A stretch of 64,000 nucleotides of DNA, from contig JAVMKO010000005.1 in the NCBI GenBank assembly GCA_032164245.1, forward strand, positions 48,113,800-48,177,799, in the 5' to 3' direction. The stretch comes from Sternotherus odoratus. Taxonomy: Eukaryota > Chordata > Testudines > Kinosternidae. The notes under the pieces are model-generated. The model made no database searches. It saw only the letters and a list, made by a program, of their open reading frames with translations, and was not told where the DNA came from. The translations under genes were made by a program, and so were the position numbers. Below are positions 53,851-64,000 of the stretch, piece after piece (position 1 is the first letter of the stretch; the number at the start of each line of letters is the position of its first letter).

Positions 53851-54605
53851 CAAGGAGCCCACAAGCAGGGGGCTTCAGGGGAGAGGGATGAGGAGGGGGA
53901 TGCAGGCACCGGGGCGAGCGGGAGAGGAGTTCCAAGGAGCGTGTTTAACGCGGATGGGGTCAGTACGCCAGCTGGGGAGCACTGATCCAAGGATAGGGTT
54001 AAAGAGGCCAGGCTTTGCAGCCTGGAAACGCGCAAGGCTTGTCCCGATTACACCTGCGTCAGGTGGGGAGGACTCAGACTGCCGCAGGCACCGGATCAGG
54101 TCTCCTGCTGCTCTGTTCTGGGCCCCACATGCCTAATGCAGAAATCAAGCCACAGGCTCTTCAGCCTCAACTTCAAGGCCCAGCACCACCTCATCCCTTC
54201 CTCCATCGCTGCTCTCCTTTCTTCCTACAGCCTCTTCTTCCCTTCTCCCCCTCTCCTCTTCACATCCATCTCCAGTGCCACCCCTCCCAGCACAGCAGCA
54301 ATGGCCACCTGCCTGGCTCCCTCCAGACTACAGAGGCGGGGGCCAAGGGCCGCTGAATGATGAGGCCTCGTTCCGCAGGCTCAGCCTGGCAAATCGGACC
54401 CTGCACGTGGCACGAGACTTCGAAGTACCTTGATAACTTCAGGGCCACGCAGGCCCCAACTTTCTAACAAAGGGCCCAGTCCTGCAAGCTCCCTGCCCAT
54501 GAGCCCAACGTTTGTCCTGTCACTGAACTGCTTCATGAACAAGGGGCAAACCTCAGTCATCCATTGTGGGAGCAAACCCCTAGGAAATGGCTAGGTGTGC
54601 AGTGC
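53851..54605. other. Non-coding stretch
   Basis: No gene is recognised. Confidence 0.4.
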
Positions 54606-54690
54606 AGTCCTGGGTGTGGGTTAGTGCGCGTGTACGCACACATGCACACACACACGCTCTCTCTCTCTCTCTCTCGCTCTCTCTCTCTAG
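54606..54690. repeat. CA/CT microsatellite
   Basis: A compound tract: ACACATGCACACACACAC followed by about 15 CT units with single CG interruptions. Confidence 0.95.
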
Positions 54691-54825
54691 GCAGCATGGT
54701 CTAGTAGATAGTGCACCTGATTAGGAGTTGGGAACTTGGGTTCTGTTCTTCTGGCTCCCCTCCCTTCCTTGTCTCCTTAGCGTGGAAGCTCACTGGGGCA
54801 GAGACTGTCCTCGTTGAGAGGAGCG
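54691..54825 (+). mobile_element. MIR-type SINE
   Basis: 'ggcagcatggtctagtagat' and 'gttgggaacttgggttctgt' (tRNA-related part) are followed by 'aagctcactggggcagagac' (3' part). The core between them is deleted. Confidence 0.75.
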
Positions 54826-55139
54826 CTCCTCCCCACCTACTCCATTTGCACATTTACAAATGGAAACTTTTGTTCAGTCCAAGCTCGGTGTGAAACCAAC
54901 TGGGCCTGTAAAGCAACGTTCCGAGCTGCAGTTTGGCCCATGACAAACTGTGGATATTTGGAGGTGAGGGTTGGCAAAAACAACGTCCCCATTTTCACAA
55001 CGGAGAGTCTGACGGACGGTACGGGGCTGCTTCTGCTCCTGAATTGGCTTGAGAACGGTTACGTGCTCGCATGCACCGTAGGCATCGGAGCACTTGTCTG
55101 GATGGAGAGCTGGTGCACGGCAAGCTGGTGTGTAAATCT
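54826..55139. other. Non-coding stretch
   Basis: No gene is recognised. Confidence 0.4.
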
Positions 55140-55215
55140 ACAAGGCATGCCACACACTAGCCGGCCATGGGGACCCTGCTGCCGTGCACTAAAAGGTCCA
55201 TAGTGTGTTGAAATG
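55140..55215. repeat. Interspersed repeat, second copy of the 50315 family
   Basis: 'gccacacactagccggccat', 'gaccctgctgccgtgcac' and 'actaaaaggtccatagtgtg' match the blocks at 50315-50412 in order. Confidence 0.6.
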
Positions 55216-55649
55216 GGAGTAAATCAGTGTCAGCACACGTACACCATGACGGACAGCCGGAATAAATGGAAGTGCCACAGCAGCTCAACAAGCAACCTCA
55301 GGTGAGTATATCCAGCTCCATTGTACAGGCACCTTGATAAATGGCACCTTTGCTTATTTGGCACACTGACCAGAAGCAGATTGGGTGTCATGTATTTCAA
55401 TGGCTGAACAATGGCTAAAAGGCACACCCTTGTAGACTACAACAGGAACCTTCACAGCCTGGCTCCCTCCAGATGGCAGGGGGATTGGGGACACTGAATT
55501 GCGAAGCTCAGCTCTGTGGGGGACACCAGTGCAAGGGCTACGAGACGTCGAAGTTACACTACACCCATGGAACAGCCGCCTTTCCAACACTGACCTTGCA
55601 TTGGTACAAGAGCGAGAGAAAATTGGCCCCGCTCTGTAATAACAGCTGG
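55216..55649. other. Non-coding stretch
   Basis: No gene is recognised. Confidence 0.4.
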
Positions 55650-55832
55650 TTCTGATCTAGCATTTTGCACCCAGAGATCTCAAAGCACTTTACCAGGGAG
55701 GTAAGCCCCATTTTACACATGGGAAAAATGGAGGCCCAGAAACAGAGGTCATACAGGGGTCGAATTAGCTCGCAAGCCCCCTGAGTTCCAGGACAGGGCC
55801 CGCTCCACTGAGCGACAGCGCCGCTCCCCTAT
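55650..55832 (-). mobile_element. MIR-type SINE
   Basis: 'ttttgcacccagagatctca', 'agccccattttacacatggg', 'gaaacagaggtcatacaggg' and 'ctccactgagcgacagc' give the minus-strand order. Confidence 0.85.
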
Positions 55833-58094
55833 CTACGTACTTATCTAGCTAGGCATTTCCATGGCTCCCCCCACCACAGCATACAGCTGTACTCCTGCCG
55901 GCAATCCCCTCTGCATGCATGATGGCTCTGGTGAAGTCAGAAGGGCTCTCTGTGGGGACTATATTCTGTCTCTCTGGCTACACTTGAAGACTCAGGGCCT
56001 GATTCTGTACCTGTATTGTATAACCCCTTAACTGAGGGCTCAGACCTGCTCCTGAAGTCCATGCCAAAACTCCCACAAAACCAGTGATGCAAAATCAGAC
56101 CCTACTTTATTAGCTCCCCATCTGAGTCCAAGCCTACAAGATGTGCTGCAGCTCCTGGGAACCACGTAGCGCTCCAGCCGGGCTTTTGCCGCTCAACGTT
56201 TTTCACTGGTAGTGTAAAAAAAAGGACTTTTTTTCAAAATTGAAGCCTTTCCTCAAACAGGGGGCAGGAGTTGGCACGTGCTCGGCTTTACACAGCACTT
56301 CCCGGGCGAGCTGCTCTTGGGGGTTTTTAAACAGAAAGAAGAACAGTTTTTTTCAGTCAGTGAAAAACGTCAGCAGCGGGGCTGATAAATATTTCTGTCA
56401 AAAACACGAAATGGTGTGGAAAACGGCAACCGGGTCCTTGCGGTCTCTGGGAAACGAAGACAAGGGTGACATTTCCAAATGCGCTGGGGGCCCCAGGTGG
56501 CTGAGAATCCCCATAGTGTGGTGCCCTCTGGCCTCACCCTTCCCTTCCGCCCGCCCCTTCCTGCCACCAGCTGCCTTGTGCCATTCCCTCTATGGCAGTG
56601 GCTGGCAGCAGGGCCAGTGCAGAGCCCGTATACACCACTTTCCACCAGCCAGGGAAGCCCCCTTGTGCAGAGGGATTTCCCCAGAAGCCATTCCTCTCCC
56701 TTTAAGCCCCCTTAAGTTTGCAAGGGGAGCACAAAGGGGTCTTAGCATAGGTGAGAACGGGGCCCATTGTTGCATGGCTGGGAGTTCCCCATCAGGGCTG
56801 GGAGTGTCGTGCATGGGCCAGCAGGTATAGGACATTGGTTCCTGTGTGTGTGAATTTCCCAGAGAGTCTGTGTGTGTGTTCTGTGTTCTCCAGGTGTGTG
56901 TGATAGGCATGAGCTGAGTGTCTCGGCTGACACTCTGAGTGCACTACTATAAAGGAGTGTTTGCGTTCAGATAACCCAGTGCATGGTTTCTTCAGCCTCT
57001 GCAACCCCCCTCTTTGGATCCTCAGAGGTCACTACTGGCCACATGGCCTGTGTTCCCAAGCCTCAAGGCCTCCTTTGCACCTGTGGAGAAGGCTAATTTT
57101 AACTCCAGATTACCCTTTACTCCTCCTCCTTTTGTTGGATTGCTGTGGATCACGTCCCTGCCCCTGGCTGGGATGCCAGCATCAAAGCCCATGAAGAGTC
57201 CTTGATTCACCCGGCAGGGGTGCTAGTGCCATGAGACAAAACACACCTTCTCCTGAAAGCCTGATCCCTAGCTGGTGGCAATGGGAGAACACAGCGCTCA
57301 AGCTAAGCCATTCGTCCAGCCCGCTTCTGGCTTGATCCCTCCAGAGGGCCTGTGAGTGAAGCCCTGCCCTGATGGAGAGGAGATGGGAGCGTAGACAGGC
57401 AAGTGGTACCAGTTACACATCCAGCGCTGGAGCCAACCTGCTGGCACAGGGAAGGATGGCTTATGGTGGATTGGATGTGAGAAGCAGGGATGTGCTGTTG
57501 GGTCCTCCTTGCAGCTTCTTTGGTTGCATCTTGTGTGCTAGGTGGTTGAGGGTTTGATCGGGCCTTAGACCTGACCCAGATGCCATGCACTTCAGAGTGG
57601 AAGATCCTTCGGAGTGGAAGCTCCTGCTCTGTTATGTATCAGGAGGAGGGTGGGGGAATGAAAAAGCTCCTTTTGGCCCATCTCTCCTGCCTAGTTGACT
57701 GATGCAAAGCCCAGCTCATGGCTGGGGCTGCAGGTTCATACACTTGAGTGTGGTCGGCTGTCAGTCCTCGCTCACGGCAGCTATTTATTTAATTTAGATT
57801 GTCTAAAATGGTGTCCACCATCATCGTCTGAAAACCTCCAGCCAGCAGATGTCCGATGGACTCCGCCCAGCTGTAAACCATACACCTGGCCTGGCCCAGT
57901 CTGAACTCCATCTTCTCCTCCCTCCCGCCCCAGCCTCACATGCCAAAGCCCAAGGAAATAGATGGGCCATACATTGAGTCCTCAAACTAAAAGTCAAAAG
58001 CTTTGGGCTCCCTTGGTCCAATCCGGGGGTCAAGAAAGGCTGAGTATATAAGAAGATGGGATGAAAAATCCCATACTTTTTCACATAAGACGGA
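55833..58094. other. Non-coding stretch, no gene recognised
   Basis: About 55990-56110 ('ggcctgattctgtacctg', 'aaaactcccacaaaacc') resembles palindromic-repeat arms. About 56835-56900 is GTGTG-rich. The 196-codon frame at 56240-56830 starts in Phe/Lys-rich T/A-mirrored-like sequence and has no recognised domain. Confidence 0.4.
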
Positions 58095-58245
58095 GGAACA
58101 TCACCATCCCTTTTACAGAAGGGAAAGTGAGGCACAGATAAGTTAAGTGGCTTGTGTACAGTCCCACAGCAAGTAAACAACAGAGTTGGGAATCGAACGC
58201 TGGATTTCAGTCTCTTAGTTGAAAGCCCTGGGCCATGACACCGCC
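58095..58245 (-). mobile_element. MIR-type SINE
   Basis: 'ccatcccttttacagaaggg', 'aagttaagtggcttgtgtac' and 'cagagttgggaatcgaacgc' are the minus-strand core and tRNA-related part (B-box-like). Confidence 0.87.
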
Positions 58246-58560
58246 CAGGAAGACCTCCACATTGGCTTGATCCACGCCTTTGCGTCTCTGAGTTGGCAGC
58301 ATGCATGTACTGTGTATGTCCCTGTATGATTGAGGATGTATGTACTCATATGTATGCATGGAGGTACATTCTCTGGCTGCGTACACACACAAATCAGCAC
58401 AGGTAGGCAGCTAGGTGTTGTGTCTATAGATACGCAAATATGTTTACATGTGAACCAGAGGTGGGGAAAGTGTTTCGGTGTGTGCATATATATGTCCGGG
58501 TGTGCACACATGTTTGTTCATCCAAGCACGCTGGGAAAGTGCATGCAAGTTTGGAGGTCA
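58246..58560. repeat. Degenerate GTATG/TACAC-rich tract
   Basis: From about 58300 the sequence recycles 'gtatgtactcatatgtatgc', 'gcgtacacacacaaatc' and 'gtgtgcatatatatgtcc'. It resembles the later, irregular part of the 4291 array but no unit could be fixed. Confidence 0.45.
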
Positions 58561-59184
58561 TTGTCCAAGATACTTGACCAGAGGGTATACCTTCAGTGTA
58601 GTGCATATACTGCCAACAAGATATGAAACTGTGTCTGTAACTCCTGGGCATCACACTGAGAATTTAACACCAAGAAAACATGCAGACAGATGTCTGTGTG
58701 ACTCAAAATATGGTAATTTGGGGACCAGGTTTAATTGGTGAGAAGAGAAGGCAAGTCTAATTTAGAGTTATTTAGCTGACTGTATAGAATCATTCTGTGT
58801 GCTACTTTTCGGGTTCTCTTTCTATTAACAGTGACCTTCTCCTCCTCCCTCTGTCCATCCTCTCTTTCCCTTTGGCTTTCAGATAGGACTGGCATTTCTG
58901 CAAATTCAGTCACAGTTAGCACTTCCTACATCACTGCTACCATAGTTCCTGCCAGGAGAAGCTGGGATGACAGTAGCTATGAATCCACCCAAACCATGCT
59001 ACAAAACCAGTCCATACAGTGCCTCCAGCTGGGACTTCAGGAGCAGTGAGCTCTCCTACCGCCTGTGCCTGTACACCATTTCATTCAGCACCTCCTGTTG
59101 GACTGTAGTAGCAGTGACTGCCCCTTCATCCCCGTTTGCCATTCCTTCCGACAATGACTCAGACTCCAGGCGCGCGGGAGAGAT
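58561..59184. other. Non-coding stretch
   Basis: No gene is recognised. Confidence 0.4.
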
Positions 59185-59370
59185 TGATAGGAAGGAAAAG
59201 AGGCCGCTGAAAAGTAAACTCGCACTACATAAATTCTTCAACGAGTTTTTATAAGGACACCGCATTGTAACGACTTGCCAAGAACAACACCGAAATAATT
59301 CCAAGCTTTGCCATTTGTTTGGAAAGCGAATATTAAAAGTGCAGGCGGCAGCCTTCCGGGGTTCCCCTGG
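59185..59370. promoter_or_regulatory. Candidate conserved non-coding element
   Basis: A repeat-free segment with 'cgcactacataaattcttc', 'cgagtttttataaggacacc' (posterior HOX-like TTTATA), 'ccgaaataattccaagc' and 'ccatttgtttggaaagcg'. Confidence 0.38.
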
Positions 59371-59389
59371 GAACTGTTAGTGTCCGCAG

Positions 59390-59685
59390 TAACGAGGTCA
59401 TTCCTTTTTTATTAGGAGAAGAGTTTCTCTAAAGTTAAATGTGCTGACAGCCTCTTGCCTTTGATGTTGGGTTTCACCTCGGTCCCTCCTGCATTAATTG
59501 CCACTCCTCCCTCGCAGACACAGCCCTGGGAAACAAGCTCCTTTCTGTCTTTACCCACTTGTTTGTTTAGATGCCTGATAGGCGGCTCTCTGTGAGAGGG
59601 GGAGCACATCAAGGTGGGCTCGAGTTTCAATGGACGGTGGAGATGTGAGAGATTGGGTTGCTGTAATTAAGTCAGTCCTCAGGCT
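59390..59685. promoter_or_regulatory. Candidate conserved non-coding element
   Basis: 'tctctaaagttaaatgtgc', 'cttgcctttgatgttggg' (TCF/LEF-like CTTTGATG), 'ctgcattaattgccactcc' and 'acttgtttgtttagatgcc' (FOX-like) lie in a repeat-free stretch adjoining the island at 59185. Confidence 0.4.
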
Positions 59686-60047
59686 CCCCGCACTGTTAGC
59701 ACAGTGACCTGACAGATAAATACATGGACAGCACCCACAAAGCCCTACTCAGAGCTGTGCTAAGTTGCTGGACACCATCATGAAATCCACAGGCCTGTCG
59801 TCCCAAAGCCTGGCTTGAAAGGGACACCCTTTCTTGGAGTGGGAGAGGGACATCCATCTCCATGCTAACTCCTGCCAGAGCTTTCTTCTCTACCGAGCCA
59901 CTCATGGACACCCCCCCATACACACACACACCTGAGCTGGCAAAAACACCTGGAAGAAACAAAGAATTCAGCCTCCATCTTGACTCCCTGCATTGCTCCC
60001 CAGTGTTCAGTTGGATGAAAGGAGCATTCTCAACCCAGTCACCTCAG
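59686..60047. other. Non-coding stretch
   Basis: A short CA tract lies at about 59920-59931. No gene is recognised. Confidence 0.4.
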
Positions 60048-60318
60048 GGTATGTCTTCACTACAGTGGCATAGCTACAGAGCTGAATTTGTAGTGTAGAT
60101 GCTTCCTACATCAACGGAAGGGTGTTTTTTTAACTGATGTCATTTTTTCTCCACTCCAAAAGGTGGTCGCCAGATCAATGGATGAATTCTCCTGTTGACC
60201 TAGCTGTGTCTACAGTGGGGGTTAGATTGACTTCACTGTGCTGCAGGGTGTGAAATTTTCACAGCTCTTAGCAATGTAGCTTAGTTGACCTTAGTTTTAA
60301 GTGTAGGCCAAGCCTCAT
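60048..60318. mobile_element. TIR-bearing non-autonomous element
   Basis: The left end 'agggtatgtcttcactacag' and the complement of the right end, AGGCTTGGCCTACACTT, are related inverted termini. Internal 'tagtgtagatgcttcctac' and 'gacctagctgtgtctacagt' repeat the same word. Same terminus type as 30627 and 31938. Confidence 0.6.
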
Positions 60319-60549
60319 CATCTTTGTTTAGTCTCTTGGGAGAAACTCCCACTCTGTCCAGCAGACCTTTGGGTTCTTGGATACTAGCGAAGCTGGGAGG
60401 GCCCCGAGGAGGCTCAGGTTGCCCCAGTCGCATTCCACTCACTTCTGCAGCACTCAGCATTTTTTGATCTTTGTAACGGAAGCAAAGGCTGGTGGTCAAA
60501 GCGCCGGCTTGGAACCCAGGAGCTCTGGATTCAATCCCTGGCCCTGTGC

Positions 60550-60674
60550 TAGGATGACCAGATATCAAATGTGAAAAATCGGGACATGGGGTGGGGGGCC
60601 AATGGGTGCCTATGTAAGTAAAAGCTCCAAAAATCGGGACTGTCCCTATAAAATCGGGACATCTGGTCACCCTA
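60550..60674. mobile_element. MITE inside the SINE, 125 bp
   Basis: The ends TAGGATGACCAGAT and ATCTGGTCACCCTA are inverted with one mismatch. Internal 'aaaaatcgggac' words repeat in both orientations. The 8-bp flanks CCCTGTGC and CCCTGGGA agree at 6 of 8 sites. It is hAT-like by duplication length; the superfamily is not certain. Confidence 0.78.
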
Positions 60675-60790
60675 CCCTGGGAGATCTTGGGCAAGTCAGC
60701 TAAGAGCTCTGCCTCATCCCAGTCTATAAACCGAGGATAAAAATCCTACCTTTTCCCCATTCCACCCTCTGTCATCTTCTCTGTTTAGAC

Positions 60791-61952
60791 CAGGGGTCTC
60801 AAACATGCGGCCCGTGGGCCGCATGCAGCCCTCAAAGCCCTTCCTTGCAGCCCGCGAAGCTCCCTGGTGCCCTCCCCCCATAGCAGTTTCTGGGAGGGAG
60901 GGGCCAGAAGCTTCTCTGATGCCTGGCTGGGCTGCTGGTGATCCCCAGCTACTAGGTACTGATGCTGTGACTTCAATGAATGAGCTGGGGTGGAGCTTCC
61001 CAGGAGCCCTCTGCAACGGCGGGCAGGACCGGTAAGCTGCGCCGCCCCCTGCCTGCAGTGCCCCACTACCGGTATCTCCTGCAGAGGGTGCCGGGCTTGG
61101 GAAAGGGGTGGCAGGGAGGATAGTCCGGGAAGGCTGAAAGGAGACGGAGAGAGGAGATGGGGAGACAGGGAGGGGCAGCTTAGGGGTGGGATGGTATTGA
61201 AGCTGGGGAGGTTGGGGGAGATTTGGGGAACAGGGAGCAGGGTTGGGGGGAGATTTGGGGACAGGGTGTTGGGTTACAAGGATGAGTGGGGGGACATTTG
61301 GAGATGGAGAACAGGTTATGGGAGGTGAGTTGAGTGAGATTTAGGGATGGGGTAGAGGGAGCTGAGTTACAGGGGTGAGTGGGTGGAGATTTGGGGACGG
61401 GGAGCAGGGTTATGAGGGTGAGTGGGGGAGATTTGGGGATGGAACACAGGGAGCTGGCTACAAGCATGAGTGGGGGGAGATTTGGGGAACAGGGAGCTGA
61501 GTTACAGGGGTAAGTGGGAATGGGGAACAGGGTTATGAGATCAGTTTGGGAGAGGGAGACTTTATAAAATTATAATTGATATTAGGCTGAGATGGGCTGA
61601 AATTTCTGTCAGATTTATCAGCATATTATATTTGAAAAAAGCTTGAATCATCTGAGGCTGGTCATTTCTTGTTAAATTAGATTTGTTTGCTTGTGTTTCT
61701 AGCTCTGGACTTTCTATATTGCTCTTGCTTTGTTTGCCAAACAGCTGTTGGTGCTGACTAGCGCTTTCCAGGAGGGAGCGGGGAGCTGCATGCTCAGAGG
61801 AGGAGGCAGGGCAGGGGCGGGACCTCATGGAAAGGGTGGAGTGGGGGTGGTGACGGGGGCAGTGAGGGGGCGGGCATGTCAGTGATGCGGCCCTTGAGCC
61901 AGTGCACTAGTCCTCATGCGGCCCTCGTGGTCATTTGAGTTTGAGACCCCTG
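60791..61952. mobile_element. hAT non-autonomous element with perfect TIR and TSD, 1162 bp
   Basis: The ends CAGGGGTCTCAAAC (60791-60804) and GTTTGAGACCCCTG (61939-61952) are perfect 14-bp inverted repeats, flanked by identical 8-bp duplications GTTTAGAC (60783-60790 and 61953-61960). 'atgcggcccgtgggccgcat' and 'gatgcggcccttgagccag' near the ends are subterminal repeats. The middle holds a G-rich minisatellite (61190-61560) and no transposase frame. Confidence 0.95.
61190..61560. repeat. G-rich minisatellite inside the hAT element
   Basis: GAGATTTGGGGA-like anchors occur at about 61218, 61250, 61293, 61336, 61386, 61428 and 61478, steps of 32 to 50 bp. Units include 'cagggagctgagttacaggg' and 'ggtgagtggg'. 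Confidence 0.85.
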
Positions 61953-62060
61953 GTTTAGACCCTGAGCTCTCTGGGGCGATGACTGACACTCTGCCAATGC
62001 TCAGCCCTTAGGGGGACCCTGATCTCAGCTGGGGCCTCTCTGCACTTTTGCAATGCAAAG

Positions 62061-62866
62061 AGACTAGCGCATTGTTGTTTGATCATTAAACAGAGAACAT
62101 TGTCCCCCAGAGATTTTGGTACCTACCCATTCCTTAGAGAGGCTGAGCCGGAAGCAAAGGATAAATAATACATTCATGCTTCAAAGTTAAAGGTACGTTG
62201 CGTGCACTGAAATAATAAGCAATAATACAAGCATCCTTGTTCATCAAGGATATGGTAGGAAGAAATCAACTTCTGCCTTGGGGATTGATGGTTGCAAAGA
62301 ATTTACTCACTCTGGGGAAACAAACATGAAAGGCGACTTCACTGTGCATGAAGATGGACAAAAGGCATGTCTCCCCAGTTTACCCGGGGACACCTCTGGG
62401 ATTAAGCGCTGTGTTCAGCAGACTGGTGATGGGGCATAGAGCCTCTAAATCCCAGTTCAAATCCAGCCATAGGTAGGTGTGACTCTTCCTGTGTGAATGT
62501 CCAGTGCCTAGCCTGTGGGCGCCTGGCCGTCCCTTAGTGCTTTCATCATACAAATAGCCATAACAGAGGCAGTCTTAGAGGAGAGGCTGTTATCTAGGGT
62601 TTCTAGAACCCAGAGCAGTGGTAACTTAACTGTTTCTCTCTAGGCGGTGTCAGGAATAAATCAGTAGAGGGCACAGCTCATCTATCTGATAAATGGTTAA
62701 TATAAGCGCGCCCTTATCTAAAACCACTATTTATTAGATTTTAAGCACACACGCAATAGGTTGAGGACCTCCCAGATATAATTACTCACAGTCTAAGATG
62801 GTTTTGAGATCGCCAGCCAGCCTTCCAGGGCCCTCTTTCCGGCCAGCTGAGGGGGAGTTTAGCTGT
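62061..62866. other. Non-coding stretch, no gene recognised
   Basis: No exon or repeat family is recognised. Confidence 0.4.
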
Positions 62867-62975
62867 CATAGAATCATAGAAGTGTAGGACTGGAAGGGAT
62901 CTCACAAGGGTATCTAGTCCAGTGCCCTGCACTTATGGCATGACCAAGTATTATCTAGACCAACGTCAGCTCCTT
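62867..62975 (-). mobile_element. CR1 LINE 3' end fragment
   Basis: 'catagaatcatagaagtgta' followed by 'ggactggaagggatctcac' and 'atctagtccagtgccctgc' is the reverse complement of the CR1 3' end. It is severely 5'-truncated. Confidence 0.9.
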
Positions 62976-64000
62976 GCCCAAGAAAAGATCCCTCGGACTG
63001 CGCCGAAGTTATTTACTTTCAGCTAATATTGTATAGCTAACTCTAAGCACATAAGCTACAGTGTCTCCTAGTGGTCAACATAATAATCTCTACTGGGTCA
63101 CCAATTCTTCTAATTTCAACTACTTACCTCAAAACATGTCTAGTATTTCTAGCCATAGCAACAATATGGGGCAGCTAAAACCAAAGTCGCTATTCACTCA
63201 TCCTCTTCCGATAACTTTCTGTCCCATCCGCCCATTCTGATTAGCAAACTGCAAGTATGCAACACTGTGACCTTGCCTCACAAAGGCCTAAGATTATATT
63301 CTTCATTAGGTGGTATTTGGTTTTCCGCTGACTGTGGCTGAACATACAAAATGGCTGACTGCAGTATTGTCAAGTTCTAGGCTACACGTAAGAAGGGCAA
63401 ATATTGGGGTAACAAGGCCGCAGACTGAACAAGACCTAGAGAGCAAGTTCCCCAACCTCTCAGAGAGGCCGGCTCTTCTAGGTCAGGGGTGAGGTGCATT
63501 AGCAGACCACTCTTGTACTTCACTGGTCGAAGCTTCGCTGTTTCTATGGCGGTTTCACCAGCACTCAGGCCTGGAGTTGAGCTACTAGGCTGGTGGCCTG
63601 GGGCTGCCCCTTGCCTTCTTTCCATCCTTGACCTGACATGCTGTCCCCCCATGTTCCATATAGTCCCCTCCTTGTCCACTGCCCAATGATGGGCACACCA
63701 ACAAGGATCTGGGTGGACATGAAGTGGAGATGACCAGTGAGGGGGGAGCCAGTGGCATCAACAGCCCTGCATCTTTGAAACAATCATCCTTCCCCACAGC
63801 CACAGAATGCTGTCTCCGCTCCCAAACATGCTCAGAGCAGCATGTGTGGGTCCAGAGGGCAGCCTTTCCCTTCCTTGGATGGACTCCATCAGGTCTGGCT
63901 TGGGGGAGTGGGGGAGGAGGAGAGTGTTCCAGCCTCACCATCCAAGCAGGAAGTGTTGGGGGTGGGATGTTTGTCTAGAGGGTTTATGAGTGGCACTTTC
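62976..64000. other. Non-coding stretch, no gene recognised
   Basis: Overlapping frames at 63310-63989 on both strands show no recognised domain. Nothing else is seen. Confidence 0.4.

Larger units (their letters stand above)
60475..62060 (+). mobile_element. MIR-type SINE split by two DNA elements
   Basis: The pieces are 60475-60549 ('gcgccggcttggaacccagg', 'tggattcaatccctgg'), 60675-60790 ('gatcttgggcaagtcagc' to 'tcatcttctctgtttagac') and 61953-62060 ('gtttagaccctgagctctct', 'ggggcgatgactgac', 'ccttagggggaccctgatct'). Once the two insertions and one copy of each target duplication are removed, the order is a standard SINE. Confidence 0.8.

Noticed and set aside
53266..53862. Minus-strand frame of 198 codons
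   Set aside because: It overlaps a homeodomain-site-rich candidate element, and the GC-rich sequence leaves other frames open as well.
56240..56830. Plus-strand frame of 196 codons
   Set aside because: The N-terminal part is Lys/Phe-rich repeat-like sequence and no domain is seen.
62630..63300. Possible LTR or endogenous-retrovirus remnant
   Set aside because: A TG start and A/T-rich body were considered, but no paired LTR, primer-binding site, polypurine tract or retroviral protein is visible.

Overview
This window is vertebrate nuclear DNA, most likely from a turtle and probably a hidden-necked one. The evidence is the repeat content. There are CR1 LINE copies on the minus strand, one with recognisable reverse-transcriptase motifs and the terminal CATAGAAT octamers. 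There are many MIR/CORE-type SINE copies, several hAT-like non-autonomous DNA elements (two with perfect 8-bp target-site duplications), and short palindromic repeats of a kind I associate with turtle genomes. The species call rests on recall of repeat families, not on a search.

I found no convincing protein-coding exon, rRNA or tRNA gene, CRISPR array or prokaryotic feature. Nearly all open frames are short and atypical, or lie across repeats. The longest (26664-27596, 310 codons) has no domain I recognise. The window reads as intergenic or intronic DNA.

Layout. 1-13 kb: unique sequence, three minisatellites or degenerate repeats (about 4.3, 7.1 and 8.2 kb), SINEs, a 1.4-kb CR1 with a second repeat inserted in it (10.5-11.9 kb) and a 525-bp hAT-like element (12.4-13.0 kb). 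13-24 kb: SINEs plus A/T-rich islands that look like conserved non-coding elements (13.4, 18.6, 19.1, 21.0 and 23.3 kb), and a 175-bp hAT with perfect ends (22.3 kb). 24-35 kb: repeats with a hammerhead-ribozyme-like core, a (TATC)n tract, palindromic repeats, a tRNA-like SINE and islands at 27.3 and 34.3 kb. 35-42 kb: palindromic elements, an island at 38.4 kb, and a 1-kb element holding a C-rich satellite between duplicated blocks (40 kb). 42-54 kb: the densest run of candidate enhancers (41.7, 44.9, 47.6, 51.5, 52.0 and 53.7 kb), two minisatellites and a (GATA)n tract. 54-64 kb: SINEs, islands at 59.2 and 59.4 kb, and a SINE split by two DNA elements (60.5-62.1 kb).

No genes here form a pathway. 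The best functional reading, which is inference only, is a gene-poor regulatory region near a developmental gene: at least a dozen low-repeat islands carry homeodomain (TAATTA), POU octamer (ATGCAAAT), PBX/MEIS (TGATTGACAG) and TCF-like motifs. Conservation could not be tested here. The most novel-looking signals are the hammerhead-like motif shared by several repeat copies, the paired octamers in two islands, and the nested transposon insertions that can be read from their target-site duplications.
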